DNA of 34,377 bases from Betaproteobacteria bacterium (GTDB taxonomy: Bacteria > Pseudomonadota > Gammaproteobacteria > Burkholderiales > Burkholderiaceae_C). The stretch is taken from the NCBI GenBank assembly GCA_025354965.1, contig JANXLW010000131.1, forward strand, positions 1-34,377, written 5' to 3'. Below are positions 24,321-32,881 of this stretch, piece after piece. The notes under the pieces are model-generated. The model worked only from the letters and a program-made list of their open reading frames with translations. It did no database searches and was not told the origin of the DNA. Each line of letters opens with the position of its first letter. The stretch's first letter is position 1. The position numbers and the translations under genes are program-made.

Positions 24321-26708
24321 ATGCCAACCAAACCGCCGCACAGTGAATCCAGCCCCATCTACGGCGCACATTCGAGCACCCTGAAGAACAATTGGCTGTT
24401 GCGCATTGCTTTTTGGGCAGGCGGTGCCGCCATCGCCGGGATGTCGTCGATTCTGATCATCATCGCGATTGCGCTGGCGGTGGCTTTTCCGAACCTGCCA
24501 GATATTTCAGACTTGTCTGATTACCGGCCCAAATTGCCGTTGCGTGTGTTCTCGGTGGAAGGCACTTTGATTGGGGAGTTTGGCGAGGAGCGTCGACACC
24601 TGACCCCCATCAAAGAAATACCAAAAATCATGGTTGATGCTGTCCTGGCCATTGAGGACTCCAGGTTCTACGAACATGGTGGCGTCGATTACAAGGGTGT
24701 TTTGCGCGCCGCTCTTGCCAACCTTGGGCGCATAAAGAGCCAGGGCGCGTCGACCATAACGATGCAGGTGGCACGCAACGTTTATTTGTCTTCGGAGAAA
24801 ACCTATACCCGCAAGATCTATGAAATCCTGTTGACTTTCAAGCTGGAGCATATGTTGACCAAGGACCAGATTCTTGAGATTTACATGAATCAGATTTTCC
24901 TGGGTAATCGCGCCTACGGCTTTGCCGCAGCGTCTGAGGCGTATTTTGACAAGCCGCTTAAGGACATCACTATCGCTGAGGCCGCCATGCTGGCAGGTCT
25001 GCCCAAGGCGCCTTCCGCTTACAACCCCATCAGCAATCCCAAGCGGTCGCGGTCGCGCCAGCTTCACGTCATTGAGCGCATGCAGGAAAATGGCTTCATC
25101 ACCGCCGGGCAGGCCGATGGCGCAAGAAAAGAAGAGCCCAAAGTGAAGTCTGGCGCAGATAGCACCAAAGTGCATGCAGAATACGTGGCAGAAACTGTAC
25201 GCCAGCTAATGTTTGCGCAATATGGCGAAGAAACCTACACCCGTGGCCTGAATGTTTACACCACGCTGCGTGCGGCCGACCAGGAAGTCGCTTACAAGGC
25301 ATTGCGGCGCGGCATCATGGACTTTGAACGGCATCAAATTTACCGTGGCCCGGAGAAATTTATCACCCTGCCTGCCAATCCTCAGGAGGTTGAGGATGCC
25401 ATTGACGATGCATTGGATGATTATCCCGACAACGGCGATGTAATGTCAGCCATGGTGCTGGAAGCGGACAGCAAGAAAATCAAAGCCCTGCGCCAGAACG
25501 GAGAACTCGTGGAAATTACGGGTGAGGGCCTCAAACCGGCGCAGTCTGGCTTGTCAGACAAAGCACCACCCAACATCAAAATTAGGCGCGGCGCAGTCAT
25601 CCGGGTTATCAAAGCACCCAAGAATACCTGGGAAATTACACAGCTCCCCGAAGTTGAAGGTGCTTTTGTGGCGCTGGATCCGCGTGACGGTTCCATCAAG
25701 GCCCTGGTGGGTGGATTTGATTTCGAAAAAAACAAATTCAACCACGTAACGCAGGCCTGGCGTCAGCCCGGATCGAGCTTCAAGCCCTTTATTTATTCGG
25801 CCGCCCTGGAGAAGGGCTTTACCCCGGCGACAGTCATCAATGACGCACCGCTCTTTTTTGATGCCGGTGTGACGGGTGGCCAGCCTTGGGAGCCGAAAAA
25901 TTATGATGGCAAGTTTGAAGGCCCCATGACCATGCGCCGGGGTTTGGCAAAGTCAAAAAACATGATCTCCATTCGCATCCTGCAGGCCATCGGTGCACCT
26001 TATGCGCAGGAATGGATCACGCGTTTTGGCTTCGATGCGGACAAACACCCGGCCTACCTGACCATGGCATTGGGTGCTGGATCGGTCACGCCGATGCAGA
26101 TGGTTTCTGCCTACTCGGTATTTGCCAATGGTGGCTACCGCATAAATCCCTGGCTGATAGTCAAGGTCGCCGAGCAAAAAGGCAAGGTGCTGGTGGAAAC
26201 CACGCCGCCGCTACTGGACGAATCTGTGCGTGCCATTGATGCACGTAACGCTTTCATCATGGAGAGTCTGCTCCAGGAGGTGACCCGCTCCGGAACCGCC
26301 GCATCCGCGCAGGCGACCTTGAAGCGATCTGACTTGTACGGAAAGACAGGCACCACCAATGACTCCATAGACGCCTGGTTCGCCGGATTTCAACCGACCC
26401 TGACGGCGGTCACCTGGATCGGCTATGACACACCGCGCAAGCTCGGGGATCGCGAAACAGGTGGTGGCTTGAGCCTGCCGGTCTGGATCAGGTTCATGGA
26501 GCAGGCGCTCAAAAACATTCCCGTCATGGAACCGAGCGCTCCAGAGGGGGTGATCAATTCTGGCGGTGAATGGTTTTACGACGAATATGTCAAAGGTGCT
26601 GGAATCAGCAGCGTGGGAATGGCCGACAAACCAGGCACGCCATCGGGTGTGCTGGCACTACCCCCTGCCGACGAAAGAAAGAAAATCCTGGACTTGTTTA
26701 AAAACTAA
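24321..26708 (+). CDS. mrcA: Penicillin-binding protein 1A (bifunctional transglycosylase/transpeptidase)
   Basis: Class A PBP that polymerises and cross-links peptidoglycan at the periplasmic face. The 795-residue protein has a short cytoplasmic tail, one membrane anchor (about 28-56) and a glycosyltransferase 51 domain. That domain carries catalytic Glu112 in AIEDSRFYEHGGVD, then STITMQVARN and the second motif near RKIYEILLTFKLE. An intervening OB-like domain (about 300-420) and a transpeptidase domain follow, with the active-site SSFK (PGSSFKPF, about 487), SKN (about 545) and KTG (KTGTTND, about 675). The stop (TAA, ending 26708) directly abuts the convergent cyaY stop. The ribosome binding site is weak (GAAG region). 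Confidence 0.96.
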   Translation: MPTKPPHSESSPIYGAHSSTLKNNWLLRIAFWAGGAAIAGMSSILIIIAIALAVAFPNLPDISDLSDYRPKLPLRVFSVEGTLIGEFGEERRHLTPIKEIPKIMVDAVLAIEDSRFYEHGGVDYKGVLRAALANLGRIKSQGASTITMQVARNVYLSSEKTYTRKIYEILLTFKLEHMLTKDQILEIYMNQIFLGNRAYGFAAASEAYFDKPLKDITIAEAAMLAGLPKAPSAYNPISNPKRSRSRQLHVIERMQENGFITAGQADGARKEEPKVKSGADSTKVHAEYVAETVRQLMFAQYGEETYTRGLNVYTTLRAADQEVAYKALRRGIMDFERHQIYRGPEKFITLPANPQEVEDAIDDALDDYPDNGDVMSAMVLEADSKKIKALRQNGELVEITGEGLKPAQSGLSDKAPPNIKIRRGAVIRVIKAPKNTWEITQLPEVEGAFVALDPRDGSIKALVGGFDFEKNKFNHVTQAWRQPGSSFKPFIYSAALEKGFTPATVINDAPLFFDAGVTGGQPWEPKNYDGKFEGPMTMRRGLAKSKNMISIRILQAIGAPYAQEWITRFGFDADKHPAYLTMALGAGSVTPMQMVSAYSVFANGGYRINPWLIVKVAEQKGKVLVETTPPLLDESVRAIDARNAFIMESLLQEVTRSGTAASAQATLKRSDLYGKTGTTNDSIDAWFAGFQPTLTAVTWIGYDTPRKLGDRETGGGLSLPVWIRFMEQALKNIPVMEPSAPEGVINSGGEWFYDEYVKGAGISSVGMADKPGTPSGVLALPPADERKKILDLFKN

Positions 26709-27038
26709 TCACGCAGACAACACCAGGGCGCAACCCGCCTGTTCACTTGCGTAGCGCGACAAACAGGCAAAGAACTCGCCCTGTCCTTTGGTGTCTGTCC
26801 AGTGATTACCGTCATACCTAAAGTGATAGCCACCGGATTTGGCCGCCAGCCAGACCTCGTGCAAGGGCTTTTGCAGATTGATGACAATCTGACTTCTGTT
26901 TGAAAACACAAGCGTCACCATGCCCCCGGTGCGCTGATTATCAATATCTGCGAGGTTCTGGTCATTAATGCAATCACAGCTTGCCTCTACGGCCTTGAGC
27001 AGAGTTTCAGCCAGATCCATGAATTCAGAGTCGATCAT
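26709..27038 (-). CDS. cyaY: CyaY, bacterial frataxin
   Basis: Small acidic iron-binding protein that tunes Fe-S cluster assembly. With ATG at 27038 it is 109 residues, the usual size. The open frame extends ten codons further, without similarity. Frataxin features are the acidic first helix (SEFMDLAETLLKAVEASCD), the strand DIDNQRTGGMVTLVFSNRSQIVINLQ, and the conserved PLHEVWLAAKSGGYHFRYDGNHWTDT. It converges on mrcA with no spacer and diverges from lptM with only 12 bp between start codons, so its promoter must lie within lptM sequence. Confidence 0.95.
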   Translation of the reverse strand: MIDSEFMDLAETLLKAVEASCDCINDQNLADIDNQRTGGMVTLVFSNRSQIVINLQKPLHEVWLAAKSGGYHFRYDGNHWTDTKGQGEFFACLSRYASEQAGCALVLSA

Positions 27039-27050
27039 TACAATTTCACT

Positions 27051-27287
27051 ATGTTGCGCTTTTATCAAATTTTAGTCAGTACGGTTGCCCTTGGCATTTG
27101 TGCGGTGAGCCTGTCTGCCTGTGGCCAGCAGGGTCCGCTGTATTTGCCGACAAAGGCGGCGGCCGCAAAACGCGCCACTTTGCCTGAAACACTGCTTGGG
27201 CAAAGCCCGACAAACACGGTACAAGCTGATTCAAATTCTCGCGACACCCCCAGCCCGGCTTCCGCACCTGCCGCCAGCCCTCAATGA
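27051..27287 (+). CDS. lptM: LptM-like small lipoprotein (YifL family)
   Basis: A 78-residue outer-membrane lipoprotein. In E. coli LptM (YifL) assists maturation of the LptD LPS translocon. The signal peptide ends in LSAC (Cys24), directly followed by the family signature GQQGPLYLP. The remainder is low-complexity, rich in Ala, Ser and Pro. The stop overlaps the lysA start (ATGA, 27284-27287). The lptM-lysA arrangement next to cyaY is typical of Betaproteobacteria and supports the call despite the short length. Confidence 0.9.
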   Translation: MLRFYQILVSTVALGICAVSLSACGQQGPLYLPTKAAAAKRATLPETLLGQSPTNTVQADSNSRDTPSPASAPAASPQ

Positions 27288-28558
27288 GTCCACAAAATCT
27301 TCCTGGTCAACCTCATCTTGCTTACCGCAACAATGAACTTTTTTTAGAAGAAATTCGGTTAAGTGATTTGGTGAGGGAACACGGTACGCCACTTTTCGTG
27401 TACTCGAAAGGTGCCATGCTGGCTGCTCTGGCGGCTTACCAACGTGGGTTTGCGGGTCGAAACGTCCAAATCTGTTACGCCATGAAGGCCAACTCGACAC
27501 TCGGCGTGATTCAAGTATTCGCACAGGCCGGGTGTGGTTTTGATATTGTCTCTGGCGGCGAGATGGACCGTGTGGTGACGGCTGGTGGCAAGGCAGCCAA
27601 GACTATCTTTTCCGGTGTCGGCAAAACATCGGCCGAGATGCGACGGGCGCTGCATGCTGGTGTGAGCTGCTTCAATGTAGAGAGCGAAGCTGAACTTGAA
27701 GTTTTGAGTGAGCTGGCACTGTCCATGGGCATGCGCGCACCGGTCAGTATTCGCGTCAACCCCAACGTCGACCCCAAGACGCACCCCTATATCTCCACTG
27801 GCCTCAAAGACAGCAAGTTTGGTGTCGCCCACCAGCGCGTCGTGCAAACCTACCAGCGCGCTGCAAAGTTGGCTGGCATACAAGTAGTAGGTATTGATTG
27901 TCACATCGGTTCCCAGATCACACAGGAAGAACCCTACCTCGATGCGGTCGCGCGCATGCTGGATCTGGTACAGGCCATTGAGGCAGCAGGTGTTTCCATT
28001 CGCCACCTCGATTTTGGCGGCGGTCTGGGTATCAACTACAACGACGATAGGCCGCCCCCGGCCGACCTGCTCTGGAAAAAGCTGCTGGCCTTGCTGGACG
28101 CCCGCGGGTTCGGGGACCGGCCACTGATGATCGAGCCCGGTCGCTCACTGGTAGGCAACGCCGGAGTGTGCCTCACCGAAGTGCTGTATCTGAAACCTGG
28201 CGAGCAAAAGAACTTTTGCATCATCGACGCCGCCATGAACGATTTGCCTCGCCCAGCCATGTACCAGGCCTTTCACCAGATCGTGCCACTAACGCCAGGA
28301 GTGGAAGCGTCCGGCACCTGGGATGTTGTCGGCCCGGTCTGCGAAAGTGGCGACTGGATCGGGCATGACCGCACCCTCGCGGTGAAGCAGGGTGACCTGC
28401 TGGCGGTGCTGTCTGCCGGGGCCTATTGCATGAGCATGGCCAGCAACTACAACTCTCGCGGTCGCGCGGCTGAGATCCTGGTAGACGGCACGCAAGCTGA
28501 TGTCATTCGTCAGCGCGAAACCATCATGGATCAAATAAGCAAAGAGAATTTGCTGTAA
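27284..28558 (+). CDS. lysA: Diaminopimelate decarboxylase
   Basis: Last step of lysine synthesis: meso-diaminopimelate to L-lysine, PLP-dependent. The 424-residue protein shows the PLP lysine in CYAMKANS (Lys68), the HIGSQI motif (about 206), the PLP-phosphate-binding glycines (LDFGGGLGINY), the EPGRSLVG segment (about 284) and the catalytic cysteine in GPVCESGDWIG (about 350), followed by GAYCMSMASNYNSR. It is translationally coupled to lptM and followed by a short hairpin shared with the convergent msrQ end. Confidence 0.97.
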   Translation: MSPQNLPGQPHLAYRNNELFLEEIRLSDLVREHGTPLFVYSKGAMLAALAAYQRGFAGRNVQICYAMKANSTLGVIQVFAQAGCGFDIVSGGEMDRVVTAGGKAAKTIFSGVGKTSAEMRRALHAGVSCFNVESEAELEVLSELALSMGMRAPVSIRVNPNVDPKTHPYISTGLKDSKFGVAHQRVVQTYQRAAKLAGIQVVGIDCHIGSQITQEEPYLDAVARMLDLVQAIEAAGVSIRHLDFGGGLGINYNDDRPPPADLLWKKLLALLDARGFGDRPLMIEPGRSLVGNAGVCLTEVLYLKPGEQKNFCIIDAAMNDLPRPAMYQAFHQIVPLTPGVEASGTWDVVGPVCESGDWIGHDRTLAVKQGDLLAVLSAGAYCMSMASNYNSRGRAAEILVDGTQADVIRQRETIMDQISKENLL

Positions 28559-28582
28559 ATTAAAGCCAGTGAAGAGATCCCA

Positions 28583-28605
28583 CGAGTCCCCTACGGACTC
28601 ATTTT
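28583..28605. terminator. Hairpin between convergent lysA and msrQ, possible terminator
   Basis: GAGTCC (28584-28589) and GGACTC (28595-28600) form a perfect 6-bp stem with a 5-nt loop, 25 bp after the lysA stop and overlapping the last codons of msrQ. On the plus strand it is followed by ATTTTC, so termination would be weak. Confidence 0.4.
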
Positions 28606-29232
28606 CGTCATGCGCCTGGAAAGGCGCCAGCCCAGCAGGATGCCCAAAATCCCGGCGTAAACGTACACCTCAGTGAAATTGTTTTTGCCCGCCCTCATCC
28701 AGAAGAAGTGCAAAACGGCCAAGGCCGCAACGATATAAACCAGCTTATGCAAAAGCTGCCAGTGCTTTGCACCCAGCGTCTTGATGGCCCGATTGAAGGA
28801 GGTCAGTGCCAGTGGCGTGAGCAATACAAACGCCGAAAAACCCACCAGGATGAAGGGCCGTTTGGCAATGTCTTTGACGATGTCGGTGACGTCAAAACCC
28901 ATGTCAAACCAGCTATAACTCAGCAGGTGTAGCACCGCGTAGAAATAAACAAACAGACCCAACATGCGGCGAAACCGGGCTAGCGCCGGCGTTCCAGTCA
29001 TGACGCGCAACGGCGTTATCGCAAGAACCATGCACAGAAAGCGCAAAGTCCAGTCACCCGTGGAGCGGCTCAAGGCCTCCGCCGGATTGGCACCGAGCTG
29101 GTTGGTGATGGCCGCAAAAAGCAACCAGCAAAATGGCAACAGCGACAATCCAAACGCGACCGGTTTGGCAAAGCGGTGCAACAAAAGGGCTTTCGCCTGC
29201 ACCACCGGGCGCGGCCTGGCAAGTGCCGACAT
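28591..29232 (-). CDS. msrQ: MsrQ haem-binding inner-membrane subunit of MsrPQ
   Basis: Membrane cytochrome that passes electrons to MsrP for repair of oxidised methionine in periplasmic proteins. The 213-residue protein has about six hydrophobic helices and the ferric-reductase-like core, with conserved histidines in YAVLHLLSYSW and HWQLLHKLVYIVAALAVLHFFW. The ATG at 29232 overlaps the msrP stop by one base (TGATG). A TTG just upstream is less likely. Length fits MsrQ/YedZ at about 210. Confidence 0.94.
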   Translation of the reverse strand: MSALARPRPVVQAKALLLHRFAKPVAFGLSLLPFCWLLFAAITNQLGANPAEALSRSTGDWTLRFLCMVLAITPLRVMTGTPALARFRRMLGLFVYFYAVLHLLSYSWFDMGFDVTDIVKDIAKRPFILVGFSAFVLLTPLALTSFNRAIKTLGAKHWQLLHKLVYIVAALAVLHFFWMRAGKNNFTEVYVYAGILGILLGWRLSRRMTKMSP

Positions 29233-30239
29233 CAAAAAAACTTCTTGAGATCCATGCCAGTGTAAAGCTGCCCAACTTGGGCTTCATAGCCGTTGAACAT
29301 CAATGTCTTGCGCTTCTTGGTAAACAAGCCGTCCTCGCCAATACGTCGCTCGCTGGCCTGACTCCATCGTGGGTGGTCCACGTTGGGGTTAACGTTGGAA
29401 AAGAATCCGTATTCATTGGCAGCAGCCTTGTTCCAGGCGGTGGCGGGTTGTTTGTCGGTGAATCGGATTTTGACAAGACTCTTGCCACTCTTGAAGCCAT
29501 ACTTCCATGGCATCACCAGGCGCACCGGCGCGCCGTTTTGATTGGGCAACACTTCGCCGTACATGCCAAAAGTCAGCAAGGTCAATGGATGCATGGCTTC
29601 ATCCATGCGCAAGCCTTCGATGTAGGGCCACTCCAGCACACGCGAACCCACGAATGGCATGGTTTTGGGATCCGCCTGGGTCACAAATTCAACGTATTTG
29701 GCGCTCCCCAAGGGCTCTACTTTTTTGATCAACTCGCTCAGCGAATAACCCACCCACGGTATCACCATGGACCAGCCTTCAACGCAGCGCAGGCGATAAA
29801 TACGCTCCTCCTGCGTGCTGAGTTTGAGCAGGTCTTCCAATGTGTATTTGGCAGGCTTCCTGACCAACCCCTCAACCTCGACCGTCCACGGACTGGTTTT
29901 CAGGGTATGGACGTTTTGCGCTGGGTCCGATTTGTCGGTGCCAAATTCGTAAAAGTTGTTGTAGCTGCTGGCATCCTTGTAGTCTGTCAACTTCTCCATC
30001 GTGATCGCACCAGTCAAACTCGACTTCGCGCCTGGCAAGGCAGTCAATTTGCCCGGACGCGGCGTCAGGGAGGAGCCTTGCGCCAATGCCTCACGCGACG
30101 CCCAGGAGGCAAGTGCTGCACTCGTAACCCCGCTGGCCATGAGCTTGATGAGATCACGTCGCTCCTGGTACACGCGTTGAGGCGTTATTTCACTGGAAAC
30201 AGAATGGCGAAAGCCGTTGCGATTGGTGTTAATCAACAT
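29232..30239 (-). CDS. msrP: MsrP periplasmic methionine sulfoxide reductase (molybdopterin)
   Basis: Mo-molybdopterin enzyme that reduces methionine sulfoxide in periplasmic proteins. The 335-residue protein has a twin-arginine-type leader (ERRDLIKLM with the RR at 27-28, then a hydrophobic stretch and cleavage near ALAQ), so it would be exported folded. The Mo-ligating cysteine is visible in YRLRCVEGWSMVIPWVGY (Cys152). The oxidoreductase molybdopterin domain covers most of the rest (VEGLVRKPAKYTLEDLLKL to VNPNVDHPRWSQASERRIGE). It is coupled to msrQ (TGATG). No obvious promoter was found in the 220-bp gap upstream, which does contain a terminator for the cytochrome gene. Confidence 0.96.
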   Translation of the reverse strand: MLINTNRNGFRHSVSSEITPQRVYQERRDLIKLMASGVTSAALASWASREALAQGSSLTPRPGKLTALPGAKSSLTGAITMEKLTDYKDASSYNNFYEFGTDKSDPAQNVHTLKTSPWTVEVEGLVRKPAKYTLEDLLKLSTQEERIYRLRCVEGWSMVIPWVGYSLSELIKKVEPLGSAKYVEFVTQADPKTMPFVGSRVLEWPYIEGLRMDEAMHPLTLLTFGMYGEVLPNQNGAPVRLVMPWKYGFKSGKSLVKIRFTDKQPATAWNKAAANEYGFFSNVNPNVDHPRWSQASERRIGEDGLFTKKRKTLMFNGYEAQVGQLYTGMDLKKFF

Positions 30240-30346
30240 GGTATTGCTCTCGTTTCATTAACGGCTGTGAGACTGCGCGCGTTCTCGCAACAATATGGTT
30301 GGCGACTTCTCTCCATTTTTCCACCGCATCAATACTCTGCCAGGTA

Positions 30347-30385
30347 CACAAAAGGGCAGGCCATCGTGAAATGGAACTGCCCCTT
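30347..30385 (-). terminator. Probable terminator of the cytochrome c gene
   Basis: On the minus strand AAAGGGGCAG and CTGCCCTTTT (core GGGCAG 30382-30377 pairing with CTGCCC 30359-30354) form a stem around a 17-nt loop, ending in a short T run. It lies about 75 bp past the cytochrome stop and before msrP. Nothing else is recognisable in this 220-bp gap (30240-30459). Confidence 0.5.
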
Positions 30386-30459
30386 TAGGGATGATCGCAA
30401 GGGTTTAGTTCAATCGAACATTAAACACAGTATCGACAAAACAGCATTACCACTACCCG

Positions 30460-31122
30460 CTAACGCAAACCGGCGATATAGTCGGCCACAGCCCTGATTT
30501 CACGATCGTTCATCTTGGCTGCCACCTGCGCCATTTGAAGACTATTTTTGCGAACACCGTCACGAAACGCGGTTAACTGGGCCACCGCGTAGTCTGCATG
30601 CTGCCCACTCAAACGCGGAAACTGCGACGGGATACCGGCACCGTTGGGACTGTGGCAGCCGGCGCATGCCGCAACCTGACGCTCGGCAATACCACCTCGG
30701 TAAATACGTTCACCCAATAACACCAACTCCTTGTCCTTGGCAAAACCGGGTTTTGCACTCTTGGAGCTCACCCAGTAAGCGACATTCTTCATGTCTGCGT
30801 CGCTCAGTGTCGCCGCCATGCCCGTCATGATGGGGTTAGCGCGCTTGCCTGATTTGAATTCCTGGAGTTGCTTGAGCAAGTACTCGGGGTGTTGCTGCGC
30901 CAGCTTGGGGTTGACTGGAATGACCGAGTTGCCATCCGGCGCGTGACAGGCGGCGCACACGGCAAAGCTGGCCTCTCCCTTGACCAAATCGGGCTTGGCC
31001 GCTATGACAGGCTCGGCTGCAGCGTTGGCTGGTGGCGCAACAGGCTTGGCCTCTTGCGAAAGGGCTGTAAAAGCAGTTACTGTCATTGAAGCAGTAAACA
31101 AAAGGGAGGCGAACAACTTCAT
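30460..31122 (-). CDS. Dihaem cytochrome c4-type protein
   Basis: Periplasmic electron carrier with two c-type haems. The 220-residue protein has a Sec signal (cleavage near TALSQ, about 23), an Ala/Pro-rich linker and two cytochrome c domains with haem motifs CAACH (56-60) and CAGCH (153-157). Likely axial methionines lie in IMTGMAATLSD and LQMAQVAAKMND. This two-domain layout is that of cytochrome c4, which often donates electrons to terminal oxidases. It diverges from engB, a common Betaproteobacterial arrangement. The 73-bp divergent region has overlapping TACAAT/TAGAAT boxes on the two strands (about 31158-31165) but no matching -35 boxes. Confidence 0.92.
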   Translation of the reverse strand: MKLFASLLFTASMTVTAFTALSQEAKPVAPPANAAAEPVIAAKPDLVKGEASFAVCAACHAPDGNSVIPVNPKLAQQHPEYLLKQLQEFKSGKRANPIMTGMAATLSDADMKNVAYWVSSKSAKPGFAKDKELVLLGERIYRGGIAERQVAACAGCHSPNGAGIPSQFPRLSGQHADYAVAQLTAFRDGVRKNSLQMAQVAAKMNDREIRAVADYIAGLR

Positions 31123-31195
31123 AGGGGACGTCGTTTCAGGTGAGAAAAACAGGGTGCATTCTACAATGGAGCTTCGGGTTTACTCACTTTAATCA

Positions 31196-31900
31196 ATGAC
31201 TACCAACTCAAACCCACTGGCTTCGGCCCGCCCAACCAGCGCAAAGGACAACGTCACCACGGCCGCTGCCACCATTGCTTTGGGTTGGCTTCACACTGCG
31301 AAATTCCTCACAACCGCCCCCCAGTTGCACTTCCTACCCCCTCTCAGCGTTCCTGAAATTGCTTTTGTGGGCCGTTCCAATGCTGGCAAATCGACCTGCA
31401 TCAACACGCTGACGCAGCAAAAGCAGTTGGCTTTTGCCTCCAAAAAACCGGGTCGTACACAGCACATCAACCTTTTCTCGCTGGGCAAACAGGGCGTGAC
31501 CGACGCGGTTCTGGCGGATTTGCCAGGTTATGGCTACGCTGCAGTGCCCAAGCAAGACAAGATTCGTTGGCAGCAGGTGATGGCCAATTACCTGGTCACG
31601 CGTGAAAACCTTAAAGCCATTGTGCTCATGTGTGACCCGCGCCACGGCCTGACCGAACTGGATGAAATCCTGCTCGATATCGTCCGTCCGCGGGTCGAAG
31701 ATGGACTCAAATTCCTGGTCGTTCTGACAAAAGCCGACAAACTGACCCGTGTCGAACAAACCAAGGCCTTGTCCATCATGCAGTTGCAAGCCGGGGGCGG
31801 GGAAGTCAGGCTGTTTTCGGCCACCAAGCGCCAGGGGATTGACGAGGTCGCAACATTGTTATGGCAGTGGGCGCACCCTTTGGGTGTTGAGCCCGCATGA
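31196..31900 (+). CDS. engB: EngB (YsxC/YihA) ribosome-assembly GTPase
   Basis: Essential-type GTPase involved in large ribosomal subunit assembly. The 234-residue product has the GTPase motifs G1 GRSNAGKS (about 59-66), G2 region KPGRTQHINLF, G3 DLPGYGYA, G4 TKADK (about 182-186) and G5 SATKRQG. The first 25-30 residues are Ala/Thr/Ser-rich and not conserved, so the true start may be slightly downstream. The stop overlaps the start of the hydrolase gene (ATGA, 31897-31900). Confidence 0.95.
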   Translation: MTTNSNPLASARPTSAKDNVTTAAATIALGWLHTAKFLTTAPQLHFLPPLSVPEIAFVGRSNAGKSTCINTLTQQKQLAFASKKPGRTQHINLFSLGKQGVTDAVLADLPGYGYAAVPKQDKIRWQQVMANYLVTRENLKAIVLMCDPRHGLTELDEILLDIVRPRVEDGLKFLVVLTKADKLTRVEQTKALSIMQLQAGGGEVRLFSATKRQGIDEVATLLWQWAHPLGVEPA

Positions 31901-32832
31901 TGATCGAGACTTTTCTTCAGCCGTTGCCGCATGGCATCACCCTGAGTTGTCGCTCTGCGGGTCCTCGGGGCCGCCCGGTGCTTTTGTTCCTCCACGGTTT
32001 TCCTGAAGGCGCTTTTGTTTGGGACGAGTTGCTTGGCCACTTTGCGCAAGCCTGCAACGGTGGCTACCGCTGCGTTGCGCCCAATCTCCGTGGTTTCGAA
32101 CATTCCAGTGCGCCCGATGATGTTGGTTCCTACCGGCCCAAACATTTGGTGCGGGACATCGCCGCCCTGATCGCGATTGAAACCCAAGGCCAAGGAGGTC
32201 AACTGGCCTGTCTGGTGGCGCACGATTGGGGTGGTGCGGTGGCATGGAATATGGCCAACCAATTGCCCCATCTGACGCAGCAGCTGGTCATCATCAATTC
32301 GCCGCATCCCGGTACATTCCTGCGTGAGTTGAAGGCCAACCCGGCGCAGCAGGCCGCCAGCGCCTACATGAACTTTCTGATTCGTCCGGACGCAGAAAAT
32401 TTGTTGGCACAGGACGACTACCGCCGACTCTGGGAATTCCTGACACATTCCAAAAATGGATTTCAAACACCCGACTGGCTCACGGAAGGAGTCAAGGCAC
32501 AGTATCGCGTCGTTTGGGATGCTGGGTTGACCGGTGGCTGCAACCTGTATCGTGCATCCCCCCTGCGACCACCTCGACCGCAGGACCCCGCTGCTGCTGC
32601 GGTAGAACTACCACACAACATGCTGACTGTGACCATGCCCACGTTGGTAATCTGGGCGCTGGACGATATCGCGCTGCCACCAGTGCTGATCGAAGGACTT
32701 GGCGACTATGTTGAACACCTGACGATACAAACCGTAGCCAATGCCACACACTGGATCGTGCACGAAAAGCCGCAACTTATTGCCCAATTCATCTCTGTTT
32801 TTTTGCATCCCCAGTCGCTATCAAATTCATAG
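31897..32832 (+). CDS. Alpha/beta hydrolase, epoxide hydrolase / haloalkane dehalogenase-like
   Basis: A 311-residue cytoplasmic hydrolase. The oxyanion motif HGFPEG (33-38), the nucleophile elbow HDWGGAV with Asp110, the cap-region SPHPGTFLREL, the acid in WALDD (about 255) and the catalytic His in NATHWIVHEKP (about 288) are all visible. An aspartate nucleophile in H-D-W-G-G is typical of soluble epoxide hydrolases and haloacetate/haloalkane dehalogenases. The natural substrate is unknown. The first ATG overlaps the engB stop; the next codon (31900) is also ATG. The last codons and the stop come from an intergenic repeat (32817-32869). Confidence 0.9.
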   Translation: MMIETFLQPLPHGITLSCRSAGPRGRPVLLFLHGFPEGAFVWDELLGHFAQACNGGYRCVAPNLRGFEHSSAPDDVGSYRPKHLVRDIAALIAIETQGQGGQLACLVAHDWGGAVAWNMANQLPHLTQQLVIINSPHPGTFLRELKANPAQQAASAYMNFLIRPDAENLLAQDDYRRLWEFLTHSKNGFQTPDWLTEGVKAQYRVVWDAGLTGGCNLYRASPLRPPRPQDPAAAAVELPHNMLTVTMPTLVIWALDDIALPPVLIEGLGDYVEHLTIQTVANATHWIVHEKPQLIAQFISVFLHPQSLSNS

Positions 32833-32869
32833 CTCCTATCGAATATGAAGCAGGGGCTAACGACCAGAA
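32817..32869. repeat. Degenerate intergenic repeat of Comamonadaceae type
   Basis: The block starting GCTATCAAATTCATAGCTCC and ending near GGGGCTAACGACCAGA resembles a repeat family (GCTAT...ATAGCTGCT...GCGCTAGAGGC) that I recall between genes in Acidovorax, Polaromonas and Rhodoferax genomes. It spans the hydrolase stop and most of the gap to the convergent acyltransferase gene. Only one copy was seen here, so the assignment depends on recognition. Confidence 0.4.
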
Positions 32870-32881
32870 TCTCTCTGATCT

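Noticed and set aside
29133..30497. Plus-strand open frame of 454 codons antisense to msrQ and msrP
   Set aside because: It spans two well supported minus-strand genes and an intergenic terminator, and its product has no domain pattern, so it is a shadow frame.
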